A stretch of 64,000 bases of DNA from Burkholderia sp. (GCA_030151225.1 JASLEG010000103.1:1-64000); one strand, 5' to 3'; numbered from the stretch's first letter, positions 8,876 to 17,574 are shown. Program-made: numbers and translations. The notes: generated by a model from the letters alone, not told the origin.

Positions 8876-9802
8876 TCAGAGCCGCAGCGTGCCTTCCGAC
8901 ATCAGCACGGCGTGGCCGCCCACCTCGAGGCGGCCGTCCGGGCCCGGTCCGCGCCAGTACAGCGTGGCGTCGCGGCCCAGATGCCGGCCCTGCGCGGCGA
9001 CGCGATCGGCGCCGTGCGCGCGTCCGCCGTTCAGCGCGGCGAGCAGGGCGGCCGCGCAGGCATTGCCGCCACCGCAGGCGGCATCCTCGTTCACGCCGAT
9101 CGCGGGGCCGAAGGCGCGCAGTTCGAGATCGGCGCGGCCGTCGGCACACGGCGCCATCACGGTGATGCCCGACACGTCGAGCCGCACGCCCAGCGCCTCG
9201 ATCGCCGGCAGGTCGGGGGCGAGCCGGTCGAGCGCGTCGGCCCGATCGAGCCCTGCCACGAGCCAGCGCGCGCCGGCCTCGACACGCGCGAACACCGCGG
9301 CGCGCGCGGCATCGTCGCCATGCAGGCCGAGCGCGGCGCGCACCGCGTGCGCGTCGTCGGCGTTCGTGTCGATCGATGCGACCCGCGGCACCGGTGTCTC
9401 GAACCAGATCCGGCCGTGCGCGCCGTCGTCCACGCGCAGCGTCATGCGGCCAAACGGGCTCGCCTGCACTAGCCGCCCGTCGCGCGGCGCGACGCGGCCG
9501 GTGGCCAGCAGCGCGTGCGCGGTGCCGATCGCCGGATGGCCCGCGAACGGCAGCTCGCGCCGCGGCGCCCAGATCCGCACGCGGTAGTCGATGCCGTCGT
9601 CGGCGCGATCGTGCGCGTCATCGGCGCGCGGCAGCACGAACACCGTCTCCGGCATGCCGATCCAGCCGGCCAGCGCCTGCATCGCGGCATCGTCGAGCCC
9701 GGTGGCCGCATCGGCCGCGTCGGGCACCATCACCACGGCCACGGGATTGCCGCGCAGCGCGCGCTGCGTGAACACGTCCACCAGCAGCAGCGCGGCGTTC
9801 AT
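8876..9802 (-). CDS. PhzF family isomerase/epimerase
   Basis: A 308-residue protein with the PhzF/DapF-like fold. It shows the N-terminal GNPVAVVMVP motif (residues 18-27), the family's catalytic Glu at E52 (MPETVF), RRELPFAGHPAIGTAH at 81-96 and a second-half NEDAACGGGNACA motif. Known members catalyse proton-transfer isomerisations; most have no assigned substrate. Its ATG overlaps the stop of the threonine aldolase gene by four bases (ATGA), so it is the last gene of a coupled three-gene operon. No other phenazine genes are present, so a phenazine role is unlikely. Confidence 0.9.
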   Translation of the reverse strand: MNAALLLVDVFTQRALRGNPVAVVMVPDAADAATGLDDAAMQALAGWIGMPETVFVLPRADDAHDRADDGIDYRVRIWAPRRELPFAGHPAIGTAHALLATGRVAPRDGRLVQASPFGRMTLRVDDGAHGRIWFETPVPRVASIDTNADDAHAVRAALGLHGDDAARAAVFARVEAGARWLVAGLDRADALDRLAPDLPAIEALGVRLDVSGITVMAPCADGRADLELRAFGPAIGVNEDAACGGGNACAAALLAALNGGRAHGADRVAAQGRHLGRDATLYWRGPGPDGRLEVGGHAVLMSEGTLRL

Positions 9803-10836
9803 GCGAGCGACGCCGCCGCGAGCGCGATCAGCACCTCGGCCGCGCGCACGCAGTCGTCGCGCGAGACGTCGAGGTGGGTGGTCACGCGGATCCGCCGCGC
9901 ATCGAGCGCGCGCACTCGCACGCCGCGCGCCAGCGCCTCGGCCGCGAAGGCCGGCGCGTCGAGCCGCGTGCCGTCGAGATCGAACAGCAGGATGTTGGTG
10001 GCCGGCGGCGTGTCGCCGAGCCGCAAGCCGGGGCTGCCCGCGAGGCGTGCCGCGATCAACGCGGCATTCGCGTGATCGTCGGCGAGCCGCTCGACGTGGT
10101 GATCGAGCGCGTGCAGCGCGGCGGCGGCCAGCACGCCCGATTGCCGCATCGCGCCGCCGAGCCGGTATTTCCATACCCAGGCCTGCCGCACGAATTCGGC
10201 GCTGCCGCACAGCACCGCGCCCACCGGGCAGCCGAGCCCCTTGCTGAAGTCGAGCCAGGCGCTGTGCCAGCCCTCGGTGTAGACGGCCGGCGCGATGCCG
10301 CTCGCCACCGATGCGTTGAGCAGGCGCGCGCCGTCGATGTGCGCGACGAGGCCGGCCTCGAGCGCCACGTCGCGCACCTCGCGCAGCGTGCCGAGCGGCC
10401 AGACCGCGCCGCCGCTGAAGTTGGTGGTCTGCTCGATCGACACCATCGCCGTGCGCGGCGCGGTGCGCGAGCGCGCGCGGATCGCGGCGCGGCACTGCGG
10501 GCCGTCGAAGATGCCGTCGCGGGTGGCGAGCGGCGCGATCGCCACGCCGGCGATGGCCGACGCGCCGGCCGCCTCGGTCGCGCAGATGTGCGCGCCGGCG
10601 TCGGCGATCAGCTCGTCGCCGGGCCGCGTGTGCACCAGCGTGGCCACCAGGTTGCACATCGTGCCCGACGGCATGAACACGGCGTCCTCGCAGCCGAGCA
10701 GCGCGGCCGTGCGCGCGCACAGCGCGGCGGTGCTCGGATCGTCGCCGGCCTGCTCGTCGCCCACCGGCGCGGCCGCCATCGCCGCGCGCATCGCGGCGGT
10801 GGGGCGCGTCTGCGTATCGCTGTAGAGGTCGATCAT
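9799..10836 (-). CDS. Low-specificity threonine aldolase family PLP enzyme
   Basis: Encodes 345 residues. It starts with the family signature MIDLYSDTQTRPT, contains MPSGTMCNLVAT (55-66), the aspartate of AHIDGARLLN (about 168), and the PLP-binding lysine K199 in WLDFSKGLGCPVG. Family enzymes cleave threonine or other beta-hydroxy-alpha-amino acids to glycine and an aldehyde; some members act on related substrates in specialised pathways. It overlaps by four bases both the nitrilase upstream and PhzF downstream, indicating one translationally coupled operon. Confidence 0.92.
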   Translation of the reverse strand: MIDLYSDTQTRPTAAMRAAMAAAPVGDEQAGDDPSTAALCARTAALLGCEDAVFMPSGTMCNLVATLVHTRPGDELIADAGAHICATEAAGASAIAGVAIAPLATRDGIFDGPQCRAAIRARSRTAPRTAMVSIEQTTNFSGGAVWPLGTLREVRDVALEAGLVAHIDGARLLNASVASGIAPAVYTEGWHSAWLDFSKGLGCPVGAVLCGSAEFVRQAWVWKYRLGGAMRQSGVLAAAALHALDHHVERLADDHANAALIAARLAGSPGLRLGDTPPATNILLFDLDGTRLDAPAFAAEALARGVRVRALDARRIRVTTHLDVSRDDCVRAAEVLIALAAASLA

Positions 10837-11903
10837 CGCGGCGCTCCGGCCGCCGTGGCCGCCGCGATGTCGTCCCGCCCGTCGTCGCTGAACGGCGCGT
10901 GGAGCGCGGCATCCTCGGCGCGCGCGGGGCCGTCGATGAAGCTGGCCGGGCCGAGCGGGCGGCGATCGACGCGCAGGTCGAACACGTCGAAGCGGTTGTA
11001 GTAGCCCACCACGTCCTGAAACTGCTTCGGCACCACGCATTTCGCGAGGTCGATGTCGGCGTAGACGATGCCTTCGTCGTCGCGCAGCACGTCGCTGATC
11101 ACGCGGCCGTCGGGCCCGAAGATCATCGACACGCTCTTCGGCGATTCCTCGAGCAGGCGGCGCGCGCGGGCATCGTCGCGCGCGATCAGGTCGATCGCCT
11201 CGGGCGGCAGGAAGCCCGAGGCCACGATGTTGAACAGCTTGCCCTCGAACGCGTGCGCGCCCGCGCGCAGCCGGATCGCGGCCTCGAGGTCGTAGCCGCC
11301 CTCGCCGGGCGGGTGGGTGGGCCAGCGCGGCGAGAACGAGGAGACGTGCACGTTCTCGCCCTGCGCGAGCAGCGCGAAGCGGGCCAGCGAATTGGTGTTC
11401 TCGCCGCACACCAGCGCGCCGATCCGGCCGAGCGGCGTGTCCACCACGCGCAGCCCGCTGCCGTCGCCGTTGGCCCAGGTCAGCTTTTCCCAATAGGTGG
11501 GCACCAGCTTGCGATGGCGGTTCAGCAGCCGGCCGTCTGCGCCGATCAGCAGGTTGGTGTCCCACACGCAGGCCGGGCTCACCGGCGTGCCCTCGTTGAT
11601 GCCGATCGACACGATCACGCCGTGGCGCCGCGCGCAGGCCTGCAACTGCCGCACCTCGGGGCCGGGCACCTGGATCGCGCTGGAGGCGAGCTCGTGGAAG
11701 AACGCGTGCACGTCCACCGGCGCGAACACGCCGGACCACACCGGGAACGACGAGACGAAGGCCTCGGGAAACGCCACCAGCGCGGCGCCGTGGGCGGCGG
11801 CCTCCGAGATCAGCGCGCAGGCCTTGTCGATGGTGCGGGGCGTGTCGAAGTAATGCGGCGCGACGTGGCAGGCGGCCGCGCGAAAAGCCGGGTAGGTGTT
11901 CAT
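10833..11903 (-). CDS. Nitrilase / carbon-nitrogen hydrolase
   Basis: A 356-residue member of the nitrilase branch of the CN-hydrolase superfamily with the full catalytic set: E47 in AFPEAFV, K132 in RHRKLVPTYWEK, and C166 in ALVCGENTN. It hydrolyses a carbon-nitrogen bond (nitrile to acid plus ammonia, or an amide); the CGEN context favours a true nitrilase. The ATG at 11903 starts the conserved N-terminal strand. It is the first structural gene of the coupled nitrilase / threonine aldolase / PhzF operon, 98 bases after a LysR gene on the same strand, the likely regulator. Confidence 0.93.
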   Translation of the reverse strand: MNTYPAFRAAACHVAPHYFDTPRTIDKACALISEAAAHGAALVAFPEAFVSSFPVWSGVFAPVDVHAFFHELASSAIQVPGPEVRQLQACARRHGVIVSIGINEGTPVSPACVWDTNLLIGADGRLLNRHRKLVPTYWEKLTWANGDGSGLRVVDTPLGRIGALVCGENTNSLARFALLAQGENVHVSSFSPRWPTHPPGEGGYDLEAAIRLRAGAHAFEGKLFNIVASGFLPPEAIDLIARDDARARRLLEESPKSVSMIFGPDGRVISDVLRDDEGIVYADIDLAKCVVPKQFQDVVGYYNRFDVFDLRVDRRPLGPASFIDGPARAEDAALHAPFSDDGRDDIAAATAAGAPR

Positions 11904-12001
11904 GGTCGAAGCCGCTGAGGAGGGGCGCCCATTCTCGGGCGCGCCCCGGCCGCTGTCGATGCACAGCGCCCCGCGAAAACGCTGGAACAGCGGGCGCGGC
12001 C

Positions 12002-12904
12002 TCAGCCGCCGGCGGGCTCGGGCGGGGCGGCCAGGAACGCCACGAATTCGCGCGTATAGGCCGGCAGCGCCTCGAAATCGCGTGCGCACAGCACCAGGCG
12101 CCGCAGCGCCCACGGGTCGGTCAGCTCCACCGTGGCGAGCCGCATCGAGCCCGTCGCGCGGCGCGCCGCGTGGCGCGACACGATGCCGATGCCCACGCCG
12201 CTCTCGATCAGCCGGCAGATCGCCTCGAAGCTGCGCAGTTGCGCGCGGTAGGTGATGCGGCGGCCGATCGCGCGCGCCTGGTCGGCCAGATGGGTGTGCA
12301 GCGCGCTGCCGTCGGTGAGCCCCACGAATTCGCGCTCCACGATGTCGGCGAAGGCCACCGAGGCTTGCCGCGCGAGCGGGTGATCGTGCGCGGTGGCCAC
12401 CAGCAGCGCGTCCTCGCGGAACGGCCGCTGCTGCAGGCCGTCGAGGCCCACCGAATCGGCCACGATGCCGACGTCGGCGGCGCGGCTGCGGATCGCGTGC
12501 ACGATGTCCTCGCTCGAACGCTCCTCCACGCTGACCGAGATTCGCGGATGCGCGGGCAGGTAGTCGGCCAGTGCGTCGGGCAGGTATTCGCTGAGCGAGG
12601 CGGTGTTGCACAGCAGGCGGATGCGCGCGCGCAGCCCCTCGCCGAACTGCTGCAGCTCGCCGTGCATCTGCTCGATCTGCTGCAGCACCACGCGCGCGTG
12701 GTGTTCGAGCGAGCGGCCCGCGTCGGTCGGCCGGGTGCCGGCCTTCGTGCGGTGCAGCAGCGGCACGCCGAGCGTGTCCTCCATGCCGCGGATCCGCTCG
12801 CTGGCCGACTGCAGCGTGATGTGGGTGCGCTCGGCACCGCCGGTGATGCTGCCGGCCTGGCAGACGTTCAGGAACAGGCGCAGGTCGGTCAGATCGAATC
12901 GCAT
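12002..12904 (-). CDS. LysR family transcriptional regulator
   Basis: A 300-residue LysR regulator. The N-terminal winged helix (residues 1-60) contains ITGGAERTHITLQSASERI, followed by LGVPLLHRTKAGTRPTDAG and a periplasmic-binding-like effector domain. I chose the ATG at 12904 because it places the helix-turn-helix at the usual distance from the N-terminus; the open frame upstream adds Pro/Thr-rich sequence. It is transcribed in the same direction as, and 98 bases ahead of, the nitrilase operon, so it may be co-transcribed with it or control it from this gap. Confidence 0.92.
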   Translation of the reverse strand: MRFDLTDLRLFLNVCQAGSITGGAERTHITLQSASERIRGMEDTLGVPLLHRTKAGTRPTDAGRSLEHHARVVLQQIEQMHGELQQFGEGLRARIRLLCNTASLSEYLPDALADYLPAHPRISVSVEERSSEDIVHAIRSRAADVGIVADSVGLDGLQQRPFREDALLVATAHDHPLARQASVAFADIVEREFVGLTDGSALHTHLADQARAIGRRITYRAQLRSFEAICRLIESGVGIGIVSRHAARRATGSMRLATVELTDPWALRRLVLCARDFEALPAYTREFVAFLAAPPEPAGG

Positions 12905-13085
12905 GGCGGGCGTGGGCGTGGGGGGGCGTGTGGGGGGCGTGTGGGGGCGCCGATACGGTAGCAGGCTTCGCGTCGGGCGGGCGTCAGTCATTGCCTGAGG
13001 ATCGCTGAGCGAGATCCGCATGGCGGGCCGGGCGCGGCGCCCGCATGATGGGCCTCACGCTGAATTCACGACAGGGAGGCGGCAC

Positions 13086-13196
13086 ATGCACGGCGACATC
13101 GGCTGGTTCGTCTCGTTCAAGATCGCGCTGCACATCGTGTTTCTGTGCATCGGCGCGGCGCTCGCGTGGGGGGCACTGGCCGAGCGCTTTCTTTAG
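13086..13196 (+). CDS. Putative 36-residue membrane peptide
   Basis: A short frame starting at an ATG preceded by a good AGGGAGG ribosome site ten bases upstream, and encoding MHGDIGWFVSFKIALHIVFL followed by CIGAALAWGALAERFL. The central 20 or so residues form one plausible membrane helix. It lies in a plus-strand gap between two minus-strand genes (LysR and cupin), where a shadow frame of a larger gene is not an issue. No family recognised; the ribosome site and hydrophobic profile are the only support. Confidence 0.45.
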   Translation: MHGDIGWFVSFKIALHIVFLCIGAALAWGALAERFL

Positions 13197-13218
13197 GCCG
13201 CGCGCCACGCCGCGCGCG

Positions 13219-13482
13219 CTACCTGCGCCCGGCCAGATATTCGACGCCCTGCGGCCCGTAGGTCTCGACGTGCGGCGTGCCGGCCGGCAGGTGGAACACG
13301 TCGCCGACGCCATAGGTGGTCTCGACGCCGGCCACGCGCAGCGTGATCCGGCCGGCCACGATCAGCGCGCGCGCCTCGAACGGATGCGCGTGCTCGTCGA
13401 GCATGCCGGGCTCGCGGCGCACGGTGACGGGGGCCGCGAAGCCGTCGCGGGCGAGTTCGGCGAGAAAGGCGGGCTGATCCAT
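13219..13482 (-). CDS. Small cupin-domain protein
   Basis: An 87-residue single-domain cupin. Motif 1 is reduced to a metal-binding DEHAHPFEARALIVAG (residues 29-44) and motif 2 is VFHLPAGTPHVETYG. The histidines could hold a metal ion. Small cupins of this type may be sugar or aromatic-binding enzymes or accessory proteins; no substrate can be inferred. The gene is isolated, divergent from the M23-like lipoprotein downstream. Confidence 0.85.
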   Translation of the reverse strand: MDQPAFLAELARDGFAAPVTVRREPGMLDEHAHPFEARALIVAGRITLRVAGVETTYGVGDVFHLPAGTPHVETYGPQGVEYLAGRR

Positions 13483-13650
13483 GCGAGGCTCCGTGATTTG
13501 TGCGGTCGCATCCGGCCGACCGGGAATGCCTCGACGATACGCGCGTCGGCCGCGCGCCGCCGCACTTTGTCATGCCTGCTTGCATCCGGTTACAGGTCTC
13601 GCGCGCCAATTTTGAGAAGCTTGGCGCCCGTTCCACGCGCCGATCCGAGC

Positions 13651-14232
13651 ATGCGCCTTCCGACTTCCCCGATTGTTCGCCACCTCGCCCGTGGTGCCGC
13701 GCTCGCGGCGCTGACCGCGGCGGCCGGCTGCACCACGCCCGCGCCGCTCACGGCCGACGTGCCGGCCGGGAACGCCCCGCCGCCGGTGGCCGAGGCGCCC
13801 CCGCTGCCGGCCGCCGAGGCCGCGCGGATCGTGCGCGCCACGCGCGTGCACGCACGCAGCGTGGCGCTGGCCTGGCCGGCGGCGGGGCAGGTGGCGGAGC
13901 CGTTCCGGCCCGGCGTGAACCGCGGCATCGCGATCGCGGTGGAGGCCGGCCAGCCGGTGCGCGCGGCCGCCGACGGGCGCGTGATGTACGCCGGCACCGG
14001 CCTCAACGAATACGGCTCGCTCGTGATCGTGCAGCACAATGCCGACTTCCTGACGGCCTATGCGCGCAGCCGCCGCCTGCTGGTCCGGACCGGCGACGTG
14101 GTGCGCCGGGGCGAGCCGATCGCCGAGGCCGACGGCACGCTCCTGCATCGGCCCGACGCCGTGCTGTTCGAGGTGCGCCGCGACGGCAAGCCGGTCGATC
14201 CGGCCGCGTATCTGCCGGCGCGCCGGGGCTGA
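13651..14232 (+). CDS. LytM/M23-domain lipoprotein, catalytically degenerate (NlpD-like)
   Basis: A 193-residue lipoprotein. The signal peptide has a lipobox ending TAAAGC (Cys at about residue 25). A short Ala/Pro linker leads to an M23/LytM domain (about residues 70-190) with GINRG-like and GLNEYGSLVIVQHN motifs and a LFEVRRDGKPVDPAAYLP ending. The zinc ligands are absent: the usual AYAHN is AYARS, and the usual LHFEIR is VLFEVR. Degenerate LytM proteins such as NlpD and EnvC activate cell-wall amidases instead of cutting peptidoglycan, so an amidase-activator role at the outer membrane is the best inference. Confidence 0.85.
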   Translation: MRLPTSPIVRHLARGAALAALTAAAGCTTPAPLTADVPAGNAPPPVAEAPPLPAAEAARIVRATRVHARSVALAWPAAGQVAEPFRPGVNRGIAIAVEAGQPVRAAADGRVMYAGTGLNEYGSLVIVQHNADFLTAYARSRRLLVRTGDVVRRGEPIAEADGTLLHRPDAVLFEVRRDGKPVDPAAYLPARRG

Positions 14233-14312
14233 GCCGACGCCGGGCCCGGATGGCGCGCAAGCGCCGCCCGCCGTGTATCCTCTCCGCACAACCGACAACC
14301 CTCGCGTTCGCC

Positions 14313-15203
14313 ATGACCCATTCCCCGCTTCGCCGTTCGCTGCTGCTCGCCGCCACCGCCGCACCCGTTCTCGCCGCCTGCGCCAGCCTGCGCGGCGGTC
14401 CGAAGCCGAATGCCTACGCGGGCCGCTTCGAGGCGCTCGAGGCCAGGCTCGGCGGCCGCCTCGGCGTGGCCGCGATCGACACCGCCAAGGGCGGCTCGGG
14501 CATCTTCCACCGCGCCGACGAGCGCTTCGCGTTCTGCAGCACCTTCAAGATCGTGCTGGTGTCGGCCGTGCTCGCGCGCGCCAGCGCCGACGCGCGCCTG
14601 CTGTCGAGCGTGATCCGCTACTCGCCGCGCGATCTCGTGGCGCATTCGCCGATGACGGAGAAGCACGTGGCCACCGGCATGACCGTGGCCAACCTGTGCG
14701 CGGCCGCGCTGCAGTACAGCGACAACTCGGCCGCCAACCTGCTGATCCGGCTGGTGGGCGGCACGGCCGCCGTCACCGCTTACGCACGCTCGATCGGCGA
14801 CGACGCATTCCGGCTCGACCGCACCGAAACCTCGCTGAACGACGCCGTGCCCGGCGACCCGCGCGACACCACCACGCCGGGTGCGATGGCCGAGACGCTG
14901 CGGCGCGTCACGCTCGGCGACGCGCTCGACCCGGCCGGCCGCGAGCGGCTCGTCACCTGGATGCTCGGCAACACCACCGGCGACGCGCGGATCCGCGCCG
15001 GCACGCCGGCCGGCTGGCGCGTGGCCGACAAGACCGGCAGCGGCGATTACGGCTCGGCCAACGACGTGGCCGTGCTGTATTCGCCCACGCGCGCGCCGAT
15101 CGTGCTGGCGGTGTACACCACGCGACCCGCGAAGGACGCGCCCTACGACAACGAGACGATCGCCGAGGTCGCGCGCATCGTGACGACCGCATTCGCGGGC
15201 TGA
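14313..15203 (+). CDS. penA: Class A beta-lactamase, PenA/PenI-type lipoprotein
   Basis: A 296-residue class A serine beta-lactamase with every catalytic motif: S76-x-x-K79 (FCSTFK, S70 in Ambler numbering), S136-D137-N138, E172 (Ambler E166, RTETSLND) and K240-T-G. The N-terminus has a twin arginine (SPLRRSLLLAA) and a lipobox LAAC at C23, as in the Burkholderia PenI/PenA enzymes exported by Tat as lipoproteins. The residue after KTGSG is Asp, as in CTX-M enzymes, rather than Gly. Unlike the usual Burkholderia arrangement, no divergent LysR (penR) lies immediately upstream; a GcvA/AmpR-type LysR follows 73 bases downstream on the same strand. Confidence 0.95.
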   Translation: MTHSPLRRSLLLAATAAPVLAACASLRGGPKPNAYAGRFEALEARLGGRLGVAAIDTAKGGSGIFHRADERFAFCSTFKIVLVSAVLARASADARLLSSVIRYSPRDLVAHSPMTEKHVATGMTVANLCAAALQYSDNSAANLLIRLVGGTAAVTAYARSIGDDAFRLDRTETSLNDAVPGDPRDTTTPGAMAETLRRVTLGDALDPAGRERLVTWMLGNTTGDARIRAGTPAGWRVADKTGSGDYGSANDVAVLYSPTRAPIVLAVYTTRPAKDAPYDNETIAEVARIVTTAFAG

Positions 15204-15276
15204 TCGCCGGACCGACTTGCGGGCCGACCGGTGCGCGGCGCTCGCGCAATCCTTTCGTATCGCTTATCGTGGCGCC

Positions 15277-16203
15277 ATGCACCGTCTTCCTCCGCTCAAC
15301 GCGCTGCACGTCTTCGTGACGGTGGCGCGCCACCTGAACTTCACGCACGCGGCCGAGGCGCTCTGTCTGACGCAGGGCGCCGTGAGCCGGCAGATCCAGA
15401 CGCTCGAGACCCATTACGGTTTCCCGCTGTTCGTGCGTCGCGCCAAGGGGCTCACGCTGACGCCCGAGGCCGAGCAACTGCTGCCGGTGGTGGCCGAGAG
15501 CTTCGCGCGCATCGACGAGGTGTCGCGCCGCCTCACCCGCGCGCGCACCGATCTCGCGCTGAAGGTGCCGACCTGCGTGATGCGCTGGATCCTGCCGAAG
15601 GTCATGCAGTTCCAGGCCGAGCATCCCGACCTGCACGTGCAGATGACCACCACCTGGCGACACGACGTGGATTTCGCGAGCGAGCCGTTCGATGCCGCGA
15701 TCGTGTATGGCCGCGCCGACCATCCCGAGGTGCACGCGGTGCCGCTGTTCGACGAGCGGCTCACGCCCGTGTGCGCGCCCGAACTGCTGGCCGCGCGGCC
15801 GGTCGCGGGCGCCGCCGATCTGGCGCGCCACACGCTGCTGCATCCGACCCGCGACCATCGCGACTGGCGACAATGGCTCGCGCATGCGGGCATCGACGGC
15901 GTGGACGCCGCGCGCGGGCCGAGCTTCGACACGCTCGACCTCGCCACGAATGCCGCGATGCAGGGCTTCGGCATCGCCATCAGCGACGTCACGCTGATCG
16001 CCGATGACGTCGCCGCGCGCCGCCTCGCCACGCCGTTCGACGCCGTGCTCGCCACCGGCGCGCGCTACGCCTTCGTGTGCCCCGCGCGCCATGCCGCGCA
16101 ACCGAAGCTGCAACTGTTCGGCGCGTGGCTCGCCGCGCATCGCGATGCGCCGCCCGCCGCGAGCCATTCATCCCATCGACATTCCGCCCAGGAGGATTCG
16201 TGA
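15277..16203 (+). CDS. LysR regulator of the GcvA/AmpR subgroup
   Basis: A 308-residue LysR protein. Its start MHRLPPLNALHVFVTVARHL and the TQGAVSRQIQTLE recognition helix are typical of the GcvA/AmpR branch. Its GTGA overlap with the next gene (stop 16201-16203, next start GTG 16200) shows translational coupling to the FAD oxidoreductase. Two readings are open: it controls that oxidoreductase, or it has taken the place of penR next to the beta-lactamase. The C-terminal tail is unusually His/Ser-rich. Confidence 0.92.
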   Translation: MHRLPPLNALHVFVTVARHLNFTHAAEALCLTQGAVSRQIQTLETHYGFPLFVRRAKGLTLTPEAEQLLPVVAESFARIDEVSRRLTRARTDLALKVPTCVMRWILPKVMQFQAEHPDLHVQMTTTWRHDVDFASEPFDAAIVYGRADHPEVHAVPLFDERLTPVCAPELLAARPVAGAADLARHTLLHPTRDHRDWRQWLAHAGIDGVDAARGPSFDTLDLATNAAMQGFGIAISDVTLIADDVAARRLATPFDAVLATGARYAFVCPARHAAQPKLQLFGAWLAAHRDAPPAASHSSHRHSAQEDS

Positions 16204-17306
16204 CCCGAATCATCGTCGTCGGCGCCGGCATCATCGGCGTCTCGCTGGCCTATCGGCTCGCCGGGGCCGGCGCGCGGGTGCTGCTGATCGATGCCGCGCG
16301 CCCCGGCGCCGGCACCTCCACGCAGAGCTTCGCGTGGACCAATGCGAACGAGAAGACCCCGCTCGCGTACCAGCAACTGAACCTGCACGGCATGCAGGCG
16401 CACCGCGCGCTGCTGGCCGAATTCGAGCGACCCGACTGGTATCACGGCACCGGTTCGGTGGAATGGCGCAGCGATCCCGCCGAGGCGCGCGAGCTGGCCG
16501 AGCGCGTGGCGCGGCTGCAGGGCTGGGGTTACGACGCGCAGTGGATCGATCGCCACGAGCTGCTCGAGCGCGAGCCCGCGATCGCGCCCGACGCGGTGGG
16601 CGAGGCGGCGATCGCGCGCTTCGCGAGCGAGGGCTGGGTGGATCCGGCGCGCTACATCGCGGCGCTGCTGCACGCGGCGAGCGCGAGCGGCCGGCTCGCG
16701 CTGCGCCGCGCGCGCGTGACCGGCATCGAGGTGACGGGCGGCAAGGCCACGGCGGTGACGCTCGACGACGGCAGCGCGGTCGGCGCCGACGCGATCGTCA
16801 ACTGCACGGGCCGCTGGGCCGATGCGCTCGACGCGCGCGCCGCGCTGAACCTGCCGCTCGCGCCGAGCTGGGGCATGCTCGGCTTCACGCCGCCGGTGGC
16901 GGCCGAGGTGCGCGGCATCGTGCGCAGCTCCGCGTGCTTCCTGCGCCCCGACGGCGCGGGGCGCCTGCTCGTGCACAGCGAGCCGCTCGACGGCGAGGTG
17001 GGCGCCGACACGCCGTGCGATCCGCAGGGCGGCACCGCGCGGGCGCTGGCCGCGCGCGGCGCGAGCGTGCTGCCGGCGCTGGCCGGCGTGAGCTTCGAGG
17101 CGGTGCGGATCGGGCATCGTGCGATTCCGCGCGACGGGCTGTCGGCGGTGGGGCCGGTGCCGGGCGTGAGCGGCTATTACGTCGCGGTCACGCACAGCGG
17201 CGTGACGCTGGCCGCGCATCTGGCCACGCTGCTGAAGGCCGAGCTGCTGGACGGCGCGCCGCAGGACGAACTCGCGCCGTTCCGGCCGGCGCGATTGTTC
17301 GACTGA
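16200..17306 (+). CDS. FAD-dependent amino acid/amine oxidase (DAO family)
   Basis: Encodes 368 residues with an N-terminal FAD-binding Rossmann motif (IIVVGAGIIGVSLAYRLAGA, residues 4-23), the DAO-family segment TSTQSFAWTNANEKTPLAYQ, and a C-terminal GYYVAVTHSGVTLA FAD loop. Such enzymes oxidise D-amino acids, glycine derivatives or opines. The start is GTG at 16200 with a strong AGGAGG site; the open frame from 16077 belongs to the overlapping regulator. Four-base overlap with the LysR gene ties the two together. Confidence 0.9.
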   Translation: MTRIIVVGAGIIGVSLAYRLAGAGARVLLIDAARPGAGTSTQSFAWTNANEKTPLAYQQLNLHGMQAHRALLAEFERPDWYHGTGSVEWRSDPAEARELAERVARLQGWGYDAQWIDRHELLEREPAIAPDAVGEAAIARFASEGWVDPARYIAALLHAASASGRLALRRARVTGIEVTGGKATAVTLDDGSAVGADAIVNCTGRWADALDARAALNLPLAPSWGMLGFTPPVAAEVRGIVRSSACFLRPDGAGRLLVHSEPLDGEVGADTPCDPQGGTARALAARGASVLPALAGVSFEAVRIGHRAIPRDGLSAVGPVPGVSGYYVAVTHSGVTLAAHLATLLKAELLDGAPQDELAPFRPARLFD

Positions 17307-17322
17307 GGTCGCCGGGCGGCCG

Positions 17323-17574
17323 TCAGGTGCGCCTGCGCAGCGCGCCGACCACCACCAGCAGCACGATCGCGCCGATGATGGACGCGATCCAGCCGGCCCC
17401 CTGGCCGGGGCGATACCAGCCGGCCAGGCGGCCCAGGTAGCCGGCGATCACCGAGCCGGCGATGCCGAGCACGATGGTCATGACGAAGCCCATCCGGTCG
17501 TCGCCGGGCTTCAGGGCTCGCGCCAGCAGGCCGACCACCAGGCCCACCACGAGCGTTTCGATCAGATGAATCAC
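17323..17574 (-). CDS. GlsB/YeaQ/YmgE family membrane protein
   Basis: An 83-residue protein with three hydrophobic helices. The characteristic glycine-rich pattern (LVVGLVVGLLARALKPGDDR, MGFVMTIVLGIAGSVIAGYL) defines the transglycosylase-associated/GlsB family. Members are small inner-membrane proteins often induced by stress; biochemical function is unknown. It converges on the FAD oxidoreductase with a 16-base gap. Confidence 0.92.
   Translation of the reverse strand: MIHLIETLVVGLVVGLLARALKPGDDRMGFVMTIVLGIAGSVIAGYLGRLAGWYRPGQGAGWIASIIGAIVLLVVVGALRRRT

Noticed and set aside
8876..9802. Phenazine biosynthesis
   Set aside because: Only the PhzF-family gene is present; PhzA/B/C/D/E/G are absent, so the family name should not be read as a pathway.
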